Positions 18,243-25,927 of a stretch of DNA of 64,000 bases are shown here, in pieces. Every line of letters starts with the position of its first letter. Positions within the stretch are counted from its first letter, which is position 1. The DNA is from Bradyrhizobium stylosanthis. Its GTDB lineage: Bacteria; Pseudomonadota; Alphaproteobacteria; Rhizobiales; Xanthobacteraceae. The DNA lies in NCBI RefSeq assembly GCF_001641335.1, contig NZ_LVEM01000003.1, forward strand, positions 508,686 to 572,685, in the 5' to 3' direction. A program made the position numbers and the translations under genes. The notes below the pieces were generated by a model. That model ran no database searches, had not been told where the DNA came from, and was given only the letters and a program-made list of their open reading frames with translations.

Positions 18243-19220
18243 ATGCCCAGCATCAGCCGACGCCAGGCGACAGCTCTGATCGCCGGCGCTCTCGCCGCAC
18301 CGCTTGGCGCACCCGCGATCGTCAGGGCGCGCGGGTCGCAGATCTTCATCATCGTGCCCTATGCACCCGGCGGCTCGATCGACAGCCTGATGCGCTCGAT
18401 CGCGAAGGTCATGGCGGAAAGCCTCGATCAGCCGGTGCTGGTCGACAACAAGCCCGGCGCCAACGGCATCGTCGGCTCGCAATATGTGGCCCGCGCGCCG
18501 AAGGACGGATCGGTCCTGCTGGCGGGCGGTACCGGGCCGATTTCGCTGAACGTGCTGCTGCGCAAGAACCTGCCCTACAAGCTCGAGGACTTCGCCTCCG
18601 TCGCCATGCTCTGCAACGGACCGCTGTCGCTGACCGTGAACGCGCGCACGCCCGCCACCGACGTCAAGAGCTTCGTCGCCTACGCCAAGAACCGCGACAA
18701 GCCGCTGTTCTATGCAACGCTCGGACCCGGCAGCGTCACGCATCTGTTCGGGATCATGATGGGCAAGTCGATGGGATTTTCGGTCACCGAGGTTGCCTAT
18801 CGCAACAACCCGGCCTCCATCATGGAGACGCTGTCGGGAGAGTGCGATCTCAATTTCGCGACGCCTGCCGCCGTGATCGAGCACGCGCGCGGCGGCCAGC
18901 TCCGCATCCTCGCGGTCTCATCGGAAAAGCGCATGGCGACGCTTCCCGAGATCCCGACGCTGGCCGAATCCGGCTACCCTGACCTCACGGCCTCGTTCTG
19001 GACCGCGCTGCACGCGCCCGCGGGCACGCCGCGCGACGTTATCGCGCGCCTGAATGCGGCAGCAAACGCTGCGATGCAGAAGCCCGAGATCGCAAAGCAA
19101 CTCGAGACCGACGGCCTGATGGTCGATACCGGCGCGCCGGAACGGCTCGACGCCCAATTGACCAAGGACGCCGCGCTCTGGGGGCCGGTGATCAAGGCGC
19201 AAAACATCGTTCTGGAATGA
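18243..19220 (+). CDS. tctC: Tripartite tricarboxylate transporter receptor (TctC/Bug family)
   Basis: A 325-residue periplasmic solute receptor. The N-terminus has SRRQATALIAGALAAPLGAP, a twin-arginine-like export signal. It then has family hallmarks VPYAPGGSIDSLMRSIAKVM, VLVDNKPGANGIVGSQYVA and GECDLNFATPAAVIEHARGG. A strong GAGGAGG at 18,230 marks ATG 18243. It should capture the organic acid for the TctBA permease encoded at the far end of the divergent operon. The substrate is unknown. Confidence 0.9.
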   Translation: MPSISRRQATALIAGALAAPLGAPAIVRARGSQIFIIVPYAPGGSIDSLMRSIAKVMAESLDQPVLVDNKPGANGIVGSQYVARAPKDGSVLLAGGTGPISLNVLLRKNLPYKLEDFASVAMLCNGPLSLTVNARTPATDVKSFVAYAKNRDKPLFYATLGPGSVTHLFGIMMGKSMGFSVTEVAYRNNPASIMETLSGECDLNFATPAAVIEHARGGQLRILAVSSEKRMATLPEIPTLAESGYPDLTASFWTALHAPAGTPRDVIARLNAAANAAMQKPEIAKQLETDGLMVDTGAPERLDAQLTKDAALWGPVIKAQNIVLE

Positions 19221-19247
19221 GACGCCGTGCGCGGCGCCCCCTGCCGG

Positions 19248-19922
19248 TCAGCGCGCCTTGCGCCGGCCGGCCTTGGACGGCTCCGCCCCGGGAAGCGCGA
19301 CCAGTTCGCCGCTGCGCAGGCCATTGAAGATCATGTCGAAGAAGACGTCGGCGATCTGCTCGGGCGTCGCGGACTTGTTGGGATTGTACCAGCGATGCAT
19401 CCAGTTGAGCGAGGACAGGATCAGCCGCCCGGTCATGGGCACATCGACCTTGCGGATTTCGCCGGCATCGATGGCTTCCTGGATCAGGCCGCGCAAAAAA
19501 TTCTCGAAGCGATCGCGGCGCGTCAACCGCTCCTTGTGCCTGCTTCGATCGGGATCGTTCCAGAACGCGGTGGTCGAGGCGATCCAGGCCCAGCGGTAGC
19601 GGCGGAAATATTCCGCGGTGGCGACCATGAAGGCGCGGATCTTCTGCGACGGCGGCCCGTCGGGAATGCGGTCGCGCACGAACAGATAGAGCTCGAGCGT
19701 GGAGCCGACCGCCACGCGCGCGTAGATCTCGTCCTTGTTGGAGAAGTGATGATAGAGCAGCGACTTGGATATGCCGCAGGCGAGCGCGATGTCGCGCATC
19801 GAGGTGCCCTCGAAGCCTTTGCTGGCAAACAGCCTGCCGGCCTCGGCGAGGATCTGCAGCACGCGGTCCGAGGCCTCGGCCTGGTTCGCAACGCCATCCT
19901 TCATCGTTGACAGTTCAGTCAT
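19248..19922 (-). CDS. TetR family transcriptional regulator
   Basis: A 224-residue regulator with the N-terminal TetR helix-turn-helix at about residues 25-65 (FEGTSMRDIALACGISKSLL and YHHFSNKDEIYAR) and a helical ligand/dimer domain containing RDRFENFLRGLIQEAIDAGE. Palindromes with core GACCGATCGGTC lie before its own promoter and before the divergent catabolic/transport operons, so it probably represses the locus and itself. The effector is likely an acyl-CoA or pathway substrate, as for related catabolic TetR proteins (inference). Confidence 0.92.
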   Translation of the reverse strand: MTELSTMKDGVANQAEASDRVLQILAEAGRLFASKGFEGTSMRDIALACGISKSLLYHHFSNKDEIYARVAVGSTLELYLFVRDRIPDGPPSQKIRAFMVATAEYFRRYRWAWIASTTAFWNDPDRSRHKERLTRRDRFENFLRGLIQEAIDAGEIRKVDVPMTGRLILSSLNWMHRWYNPNKSATPEQIADVFFDMIFNGLRSGELVALPGAEPSKAGRRKAR

Positions 19923-19980
19923 GAACTCCGCAATCCATTCATCAGCCAGCGAGTCTTTAGAATGAACCTAGGTTTTCACC

Positions 19981-19992
19981 GACCGATCGGTC
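19981..19992. promoter_or_regulatory. TetR-type operator, copy 3
   Basis: GACCGATCGGTC lies between the divergent tetR and SMP-30 genes, 58 bp from the tetR ATG and 28 bp from the SMP-30 ATG. It has the same core as the sites at 18,106 and 18,182. Confidence 0.72.
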
Positions 19993-20020
19993 AAGCCCGG
20001 CGAATCCCGCGGAAGGAACC

Positions 20021-20905
20021 ATGAGCGCAGTCCGCATCAGCCGCATCGGCGCAACCAGGGACCAGCTCGGCGAGAGCCCGGTGTGGGACGAGCGCGGGCA
20101 GCGCCTGTTCTGGATCGACGCCCTGGCCGGATCGATCCACGTGCTCGATCCCGCGACCGGCGCGGCCGAGCAGTTCGGCGTGCCCGCCCCGATCGGCTCG
20201 CTGGCACTGCGAGGCGATAGCGGCGCGGTCCTCGCCTTGCGCAACGGATTTGCGACTTACGATTTCGACAGGCGGACCCTGTCGCACGGCCCCTCGATCG
20301 GGCTCGATCACCCGAAGGTGCGGCTCAACGACGGCAAGGCCGATCCCCACGGCAACTTCCTCGCAGGCACCATGCATGGCGACCGCGCACCGGACGAGAC
20401 GCCACTCGGCGGTCTTTATCGGCTGGACGTCTCAGGCGCGCTGCAATTGCTGGAGAGCGACCTCGCCGTGAGCAACGGCCCCTGCTTCAGCCCGGACGGA
20501 CGCACCTTCTACCTCGCCGACAGCGCAAGGCGGATCATCTGGGCCTATGATTACGGGGCGGACGGCCCGCTGACCAACAAGCGAATCTTCGCCGACACGG
20601 AAGCGCAAGGATCCGGATGCGACGGCGCCACGGTCGATGCGGACGGTCACCTCTGGTCCGTGCTGGTGCGCATCGGCAAGATCGCGCGGTTTTCGCGGGA
20701 CGGAAGGATCGTACGGACGATCGACATGCCGGTCCGTCATCCCACCAGCGTGACGTTCGGCGGGCCCGATCTCGACGTGCTCTACGTGACGTCGATCTCG
20801 CGCAGTCACGCGCTCGCCGACGATCATCCGGATGCCGGTGGCCTGTTCGCCGTCGAGGGCCTCGGCGTGCGCGGCTTGCCGGCGCACAGGTTTGGCGCGC
20901 CCTGA
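20021..20905 (+). CDS. SMP-30/gluconolactonase family protein
   Basis: A 294-residue six-bladed beta-propeller lactonase. Metal-ligand motifs are visible: LGESPVWDERGQRLFWIDAL with the first-blade Glu, VRLNDGKADPHGNFLAGTM with the Asn/Asp pair, and VSNGPCFSPDGRTFYLADSA. It would open a sugar or other lactone with a divalent metal ion. ATG 20021 follows GGAAGGA. The TetR-type palindrome 28 bp upstream ties it to the neighbouring locus, although its chemical link to that pathway is unclear. Confidence 0.9.
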   Translation: MSAVRISRIGATRDQLGESPVWDERGQRLFWIDALAGSIHVLDPATGAAEQFGVPAPIGSLALRGDSGAVLALRNGFATYDFDRRTLSHGPSIGLDHPKVRLNDGKADPHGNFLAGTMHGDRAPDETPLGGLYRLDVSGALQLLESDLAVSNGPCFSPDGRTFYLADSARRIIWAYDYGADGPLTNKRIFADTEAQGSGCDGATVDADGHLWSVLVRIGKIARFSRDGRIVRTIDMPVRHPTSVTFGGPDLDVLYVTSISRSHALADDHPDAGGLFAVEGLGVRGLPAHRFGAP

Positions 20906-20917
20906 CCGGCCGCCCGG

Positions 20918-21835
20918 CTATTGCGCCGACCGCTTGACCTGCTTGGGCACGTTCTCCGCCATGTAATCGACGAACACCCTGATCTTCTCCGGCCGATAGC
21001 TGCTCTGGAGAAACGTCGCGTAAATGCCCTCGTCGAAGGTGGAGTTCGTCACGCGGAAGCCCGGCAGCAGGCGAACGAGCCGCCTGCTCTTCACCTCCTC
21101 CGCCACGGTATAGTCGTCGAGCAGGGCGATGCCGTGCCCGGTGACGGCTAGATCGCACAGCACCACGCCGTTGTTGCTGCTGAAGGACGACGGCACCACG
21201 ATCTCGCGCAGCTTGTTCCTGCGCATGAACTTCCAGACGACATCGTCGGGACCCATCCAGTAGGTCAGGCAATTGTGGCGGGTGATGTCCTCCGGCTCGC
21301 GCAGTTTCGGCATCCGGCCGACATAGTCGGGCGAGGCCACGAGAATGCGCTCGCTCCGCAGCAGCCTTCGCTGCATCAGGCCGGGGTCCGTGGGCGCCTG
21401 GATCTGGAAGTCGACATCGAATTCGCCTTCGCGAAGCTGGGGCCGCCGCTCCGACAGGCGCAGCTCCACCTTCAGCTCCGGATAGAGCTTCTGGAAGCCC
21501 GGGATCAGCGGCGTGAGCACCTTGATGCCGAACAACGTGCGCGAATGCACCCGCAACGTGCCGCGCGGCGCGGTCTGCAGCGAAAGCGCGGCGGCTTCGG
21601 CATCCTCGATGCCGTGCAGCACCTGCTCGGTGCGCTGGAAGAAGATCTTGCCCGCATCGGTCAATCCGAGATGGCGCGTGCTGCGGTTCAGCAGTTGCAC
21701 GCCGAGCTGCGCCTCGAGCTCGCCGATATAGCGCGACACCGAGGCCGGCGACAGCCCGACGCGGCGCCCGGCGGCCGAAAAGCTGCCCTCGCGGACGGCG
21801 CTGACGAACAATTCCATGGCCTGGAGGCGATTCAT
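20918..21835 (-). CDS. LysR family transcriptional regulator
   Basis: A 305-residue LysR protein: N-terminal winged HTH (MNRLQAMELFVSAVREGSFS, then RVGLSPASVSRYIGELEAQL) and a type-2 periplasmic-binding-like effector domain (RLLRSERILVASPDYVGRMP). Start MNRLQAMELF at 21,835 matches family N-termini; an in-frame alternative at 21,856 adds seven residues. It is divergent from the monooxygenase pair, its most likely target, and convergent with the SMP-30 gene. Confidence 0.92.
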   Translation of the reverse strand: MNRLQAMELFVSAVREGSFSAAGRRVGLSPASVSRYIGELEAQLGVQLLNRSTRHLGLTDAGKIFFQRTEQVLHGIEDAEAAALSLQTAPRGTLRVHSRTLFGIKVLTPLIPGFQKLYPELKVELRLSERRPQLREGEFDVDFQIQAPTDPGLMQRRLLRSERILVASPDYVGRMPKLREPEDITRHNCLTYWMGPDDVVWKFMRRNKLREIVVPSSFSSNNGVVLCDLAVTGHGIALLDDYTVAEEVKSRRLVRLLPGFRVTNSTFDEGIYATFLQSSYRPEKIRVFVDYMAENVPKQVKRSAQ

Positions 21836-21920
21836 CGATCTTTTCAGATTTTGCAAAGGACATGCTCAGATTACGTCAATTGTTCGAAAATGCTCAAGCC
21901 CCTAACGTCATGAGAACGCG

Positions 21921-21976
21921 TCGCAAGAGCGACCAAGGCGGATCGCAAGAGCGACCGCGGGATCGCAAGCGCGACC
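21921..21976 (+). repeat. Three tandem 14-bp palindromic repeats before the monooxygenase gene
   Basis: TCGCAAGAGCGACC occurs at 21,921-21,934 and 21,943-21,956, and as TCGCAAGCGCGACC at 21,963-21,976. Each contains TCGC/GCGA arms, and spacing is 22 and 20 bp, about two helical turns. They lie between the LysR start and the downstream Shine-Dalgarno. Operator array or leader element. Confidence 0.6.
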
Positions 21977-21997
21977 CAGAGGCGGAGGAAGCAATCG

Positions 21998-23080
21998 ATG
22001 GAATTCGGCGTATTCATTCTGGCGCAGCAGCGCGGCTATCATCAGAGCTCGCAGCAGGTCATCAACAACGCCGTCGAGCAGACCGTGATCGCCGAGCAGG
22101 CCGGCTTCGATACGGCCTGGTACGCCGAGCACCACTTCAACAATTACAGCCTCTGCCCCTCGCCGCTGATGATGGTCGCGCATTGCGCCGGCCTGACCAG
22201 GCGCATCCGCCTCGGCACCGCGGTCTGCGTGCTGCCGTTGTACAATCCGGCGCGGCTGCTCGGCGAGATCGGCTTTGCCGACACCGTCTCGAACGGCCGC
22301 CTCGATCTCGGCATCGGCTCGGGCTACCAGAAATTCGAGTTCGACCGTTTCGGCGTCGACCTCGACCACTCGCACGCATTGTTCGCCGAATTCTACGACG
22401 TGCTCGAGGCCGGCATGCGCGAGCGCATCTTCTCCTATGACGGCGAGCACCTGAAGATGCCGCCGACGGCGATCGCGGTGCGCACGGTGCAGAAGCCGAT
22501 GCCGCCGATCTGGGTCACCTCCGGCCACGGCGAGACGCTCGGCCGCGCCATCCGCGACAACCACAATCTCTTCGTCACCGCGCTCCTGAACGGCCTCGAC
22601 GCCATCAAGGCCTTGCGCGAACGTCTCGAAGGGATCGCGGCGAAGGAAGGCCGCTCCATCGACGACACGCATGTCGGCTTCCTGCGCTGCGCCTATGCCA
22701 GCGACAATGACAGCGAGATCCAGTCCTATCTCGACAATGCGCGCTTCCAGCGCCGGCTCTCCGAAAGCCTGAAGTTCCGCCGCGCCCAGAGCGACGACGG
22801 CTATCTCATCAAGGAAGAGGCCGGCCCGAACGACATGAGCCTGGAGACGATGCGCAGCAACCTGCCCGTCGGCAGCGTCAACCAGGTGATCGACCGCATG
22901 CTGGAAGAGATCAGCATTCTCAAGCCGACCCACATCGCGCTGCAGACCCAGCTCGGCGATTTCGACCAGCGCACGATGCTGCGCCAGATCGAATTGTGGG
23001 GCAGCAGGATCATTCCGGCGATCCGCAAGGAGCTGAAATCCGGCCGCGGCAAGGTCGCGGGCGAAGCGGTGTCGGCGTAG
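21998..23080 (+). CDS. LLM-class flavin-dependent monooxygenase
   Basis: A 360-residue luciferase-like TIM-barrel enzyme: MEFGVFILAQQRGYHQ, GFDTAWYAEHHFNNYSLCPS, IRLGTAVCVLPLYNPARLLG, GRLDLGIGSGYQKFEFDRFG. It should use reduced FMN and oxygen. The flavin reductase gene 34 bp downstream makes a two-component monooxygenase likely. GCGGAGGAA precedes ATG 21998. The substrate is unknown. It is divergent from a LysR gene, with three palindromic repeats in its leader. Confidence 0.92.
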   Translation: MEFGVFILAQQRGYHQSSQQVINNAVEQTVIAEQAGFDTAWYAEHHFNNYSLCPSPLMMVAHCAGLTRRIRLGTAVCVLPLYNPARLLGEIGFADTVSNGRLDLGIGSGYQKFEFDRFGVDLDHSHALFAEFYDVLEAGMRERIFSYDGEHLKMPPTAIAVRTVQKPMPPIWVTSGHGETLGRAIRDNHNLFVTALLNGLDAIKALRERLEGIAAKEGRSIDDTHVGFLRCAYASDNDSEIQSYLDNARFQRRLSESLKFRRAQSDDGYLIKEEAGPNDMSLETMRSNLPVGSVNQVIDRMLEEISILKPTHIALQTQLGDFDQRTMLRQIELWGSRIIPAIRKELKSGRGKVAGEAVSA

Positions 23081-23114
23081 GCGCACCCGGCGAGGCAGGG
23101 TTCGGAGGCACGTC

Positions 23115-23630
23115 ATGGGATGCCAGATGTCTCAAATGACCGATGTCCGCTCGGTCGAAGCCGCCGAATTCCGGCTGGCCATGCGCAACCTCGCGAGCGG
23201 CGTCGCCATCGTGGCGACGGGGACGGAAACCACGCGGCGAGGCCTGACGGTCAGCTCCGTCACCTCGCTGTGCATGGACCCGCCCTGCCTTCTCGTCGGA
23301 GTCAATTCAAGCTCCGAGACGCATGCCGCCATCCTCGCCAACGGCCGTTTCGGGGTCAGCCTGCTCGGCAGGGGGCAGGAGGACCTGGCGCTGCGGTTCG
23401 CCGGCAGCGTCAAGGGCGTCGAGCGCTTCGCGACGGCGGCATGGCAGCAAGGCGTCCTCGACGTGCCGCTGCTGGAGCCCGCGATCGGCGCGCTGGAATG
23501 CATGCTGCATCATCACCAGGTCGTCGGCACGCACGGTCTCTTCATCGGCAGGATCGTGGCGACGCGCGGCGGCAACGGCGATCCGCTGGTCAATTATAGG
23601 GGTGCTCTACGCGCCCTGCCGCAGGTATGA
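23115..23630 (+). CDS. Flavin reductase domain protein
   Basis: A 171-residue FMN-binding split-barrel protein of the flavin reductase family: FRLAMRNLASGVAIVATGTE, LTVSSVTSLCMDPPCLLVGV, NGRFGVSLLGRGQEDLALRF, and HLFIGRI-like GTHGLFIGRIVATRGGNGDP. It would supply reduced FMN from NAD(P)H to the adjacent LLM monooxygenase. GGAGG lies before ATG 23115; a second in-frame ATG at position 8 of the protein could also serve. Confidence 0.9.
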   Translation: MGCQMSQMTDVRSVEAAEFRLAMRNLASGVAIVATGTETTRRGLTVSSVTSLCMDPPCLLVGVNSSSETHAAILANGRFGVSLLGRGQEDLALRFAGSVKGVERFATAAWQQGVLDVPLLEPAIGALECMLHHHQVVGTHGLFIGRIVATRGGNGDPLVNYRGALRALPQV

Positions 23631-23694
23631 TCGCCTTGCGATCGGCACGACGCGCTCCATCGCAACAGGCCGGACTCTGGGAAGGACCGATATC

Positions 23695-23991
23695 GTGATC
23701 ATCGAATGTTTCGACGGCGGCGAGGTCCGGCTGTCGGAACCGTCCGACTTCCGCAAATTCAAGCTGGTTCTTCACCCGACAACATCGCCGGCGATGCAGT
23801 GGAAGGGAATCACGTTGCTGGACGAGCGTAATGCGCTGGTGTCGATCGACCTGGTCCCCACGCTCGCAGGTCGCCCCGACGATGCGGACTGGGATCGGCA
23901 GTACGCGGAGATGGTGGCCAAGGCGCGCGAGCACGGCTGGATCGATGCCGAGCAAGCTGCGATCCGGGCCCACATCGAACGAACGCCTTGA
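23695..23991 (+). CDS. Hypothetical protein, 98 aa
   Basis: The GTG start at 23,695 has GGGAAGGA about 8 nt upstream and gives a 98-residue acidic cytoplasmic protein (VIIECFDGGEVRLSEPSDFR...) without membrane helices or recognised motifs. The same frame is open upstream through the flavin reductase gene, but that part is a shadow. It is probably co-transcribed with the two flavin enzymes (64-bp gap). I recall similar proteins in bradyrhizobia but no function. Confidence 0.55.
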   Translation: MIIECFDGGEVRLSEPSDFRKFKLVLHPTTSPAMQWKGITLLDERNALVSIDLVPTLAGRPDDADWDRQYAEMVAKAREHGWIDAEQAAIRAHIERTP

Positions 23992-24138
23992 CGGACGGAC
24001 CAGTACGCCGGCGACGGCCTGATCGCGCTGCCGTACGCTTCAGTCGGCCACTCGGCCGAACGCGACGTTTGTTCGCAATCGGAGATCCTATTCCTATATA
24101 GTAATTTCGTCAGTCAGCCTGTTTTTTGGAGGATCGCG

Positions 24139-24261
24139 ATGAGGGCTTTCATCCTTGCCTGCGTTGCCGCGATCGTAACGGCGGCGATTGGATTTGCTGT
24201 GCTCGACAGCGTGCAGCAACCCGTCGCGGAAGCCTTTGCGACGACGGGCGTGCGTCTGTAG
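24139..24261 (+). CDS. 40-residue membrane/exported small protein
   Basis: A short gene encoding MRAFILACVAAIVTAAIGFA followed by VLDSVQQPVAEAFATTGVRL. One hydrophobic helix or signal peptide is followed by a 20-residue polar tail. GGAGGAT at 24,128-24,134 gives ideal spacing. It ends 17 bp before the stop of the convergent formate dehydrogenase gamma gene. Function unknown. Confidence 0.6.
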   Translation: MRAFILACVAAIVTAAIGFAVLDSVQQPVAEAFATTGVRL

Positions 24262-24277
24262 ACACTGCTCCGCCAGC

Positions 24278-25276
24278 TCATTCAGCCGCGGATGCAGCAT
24301 GGCGAGGCCGCGCCTGAGAGTCGTTCACCTGCTCGTCGAGCCACAGGCTGTGGTGTTCGCGCGCCCAATTGACATCCACCTCACCTGATCCCATCGCCTC
24401 GAATGCCCCCTCCATTCCGATCGTGCCGATGTAGATGTGAGCGAGCATCGCGGCGACAAACAGCACGGCCACGACGGAGTGAACGATCTGGGCAATCTGC
24501 ATGCCCTCGATTCCCGTCAGATAGAACGGGAACATGAGCTGATACCCGGTCGCGGCGACGAGGCCTCCGCCGATCACGACGATCCAGTAGATCCCCTTCT
24601 GGCCGGCGTTGAAGCGACGCGCCGGCGGATGATCATGACCGAACAGGCCGCCTCCCCGTTTGATCCACTCCACATCCACCTTGTTGGGAATGTTGCCGCC
24701 GATCCACATCAGAAAGATCAGGACCACGCCAATCGTGAAGGGAAAGCTCAAATAGTTGTGGGCGAATTTCGCCCATTCGGACCATTCCGAGAAGGCTTCA
24801 AGGCCGATCAGCGGCAGCAGCAGCGGACGGCCAAACGTGATGTTGAGGCCGGAGATCGCAAGGATGACGAAACAGGTTGCGGTCATCCAGTGCACGAAAC
24901 GCTCAAAGAAGTTGAAGCGTATGATGGTGCGGCCGGATCGCCCGCTTTCGAGGCGGATCATGCCGCGCGTCAGATAGAAGATCACGAGGACCGCCAGCAT
25001 TCCGAGGATCGCAATGCCGCCGACCCAGCGCAGCGCGACGTTGCGGAACTCACGCCACTCGCGCCCAGCTGGCTGTATGAGCACGCTGGAGCGCTGATCG
25101 GGAATGCTGACGCGTCCCTGGATCCGGTCCATCTCCTGGAGCAATTGCCGCTCGTTGACCGAGCTTGCCGTCGGGTTGATCTGCTGGGCCGATACCGGTG
25201 CCGGCGCCGCCAAGATCAACAGAAGCATCGCACACGCGCCGACGGCTATTCGAATGAACCTTCCCAATGACGGCAT
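24278..25276 (-). CDS. Formate dehydrogenase, cytochrome b (gamma) subunit
   Basis: A 332-residue inner-membrane protein with a cleavable signal (MPSLGRFIRIAVGACAMLLL) and about five further helices. Candidate haem-b His ligands are in FERFVHWMTA, FAHNYLSFPF, IVHSVVAVLF and LAHIYIG. The GQKGIYWIVV and C-terminal GEVDVNWAREHHSLWLDE segments are typical of FdhG/FdoI-like subunits. It passes electrons from the FeS beta subunit to quinone. It is the third structural gene, 42 bp after beta. Confidence 0.93.
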   Translation of the reverse strand: MPSLGRFIRIAVGACAMLLLILAAPAPVSAQQINPTASSVNERQLLQEMDRIQGRVSIPDQRSSVLIQPAGREWREFRNVALRWVGGIAILGMLAVLVIFYLTRGMIRLESGRSGRTIIRFNFFERFVHWMTATCFVILAISGLNITFGRPLLLPLIGLEAFSEWSEWAKFAHNYLSFPFTIGVVLIFLMWIGGNIPNKVDVEWIKRGGGLFGHDHPPARRFNAGQKGIYWIVVIGGGLVAATGYQLMFPFYLTGIEGMQIAQIVHSVVAVLFVAAMLAHIYIGTIGMEGAFEAMGSGEVDVNWAREHHSLWLDEQVNDSQARPRHAASAAE

Positions 25277-25318
25277 GAGCTCCTCCTCGGGATTTGCCCG
25301 CGCGGCCGCGGGCGAGCT

Positions 25319-25915
25319 TCAGGACTCGATCGTCTCGCGATAGGCTGTCTTCCAACCCCACGCGCCCGAGCCGTAGCCGCGCTTCAACACGCGCTCCTTG
25401 TAGATCTGGGCAATAATCTCGCCGTCACCGGCGAGCAGCGACTTGGTCGAGCACATCTCGGCGCAAAGAGGCAGCTTGCCTTCGGCAAGCCTGTTCGCAC
25501 CGTACTTCTCGTATTCCTCCTTGCTGCCGTCGGCCTCTGGGCCGCCGGCGCAATAAGTGCATTTGTCCATCTTGCCGCGCGAGCCGAAATTGCCGACCTT
25601 CGGATATTGCGGCGCGCCGAACGGACAAGCATAGAAGCAGTAGCCACAGCCGATGCAGAGATCCTTGGAGTGCAGAACAACGCCGTCGGCGGTGGTATAG
25701 AAACAGTTCACCGGGCACACCGCTGCACAGGGCGCATCCGTGCAGTGCATGCAGGCCATCGAGACCGAACGTTCGCCCGGCTTGCCGTCGTTGATGGTGA
25801 CGACCCGGCGCCGGTTGATGCCCCAGGGCACTTCGTGCTCGTTCTTGCAGGCCGTGACGCAGGCGTTGCACTCGATGCAACGGTCGGCGTCGCAGAGAAA
25901 TTTCATACGTGCCAT
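25319..25915 (-). CDS. fdhB: Formate dehydrogenase, iron-sulfur (beta) subunit
   Basis: A 198-residue four-cluster ferredoxin subunit. Cys motifs in order: DRCIECNACVTACKNEH, CMHCTDAPCAAVCPVNCF, CIGCGYCFYACPFGAPQYP, and the split site KCTYC with CAEMC. It wires the periplasmic catalytic subunit to cytochrome b. It lacks the C-terminal membrane anchor of E. coli FdnH and is shorter, as in the rhizobial FDH3-like enzymes. A 12-bp gap to the alpha gene places it in the same operon. Confidence 0.94.
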   Translation of the reverse strand: MARMKFLCDADRCIECNACVTACKNEHEVPWGINRRRVVTINDGKPGERSVSMACMHCTDAPCAAVCPVNCFYTTADGVVLHSKDLCIGCGYCFYACPFGAPQYPKVGNFGSRGKMDKCTYCAGGPEADGSKEEYEKYGANRLAEGKLPLCAEMCSTKSLLAGDGEIIAQIYKERVLKRGYGSGAWGWKTAYRETIES

Positions 25916-25927
25916 CGTCGTTGCTCC

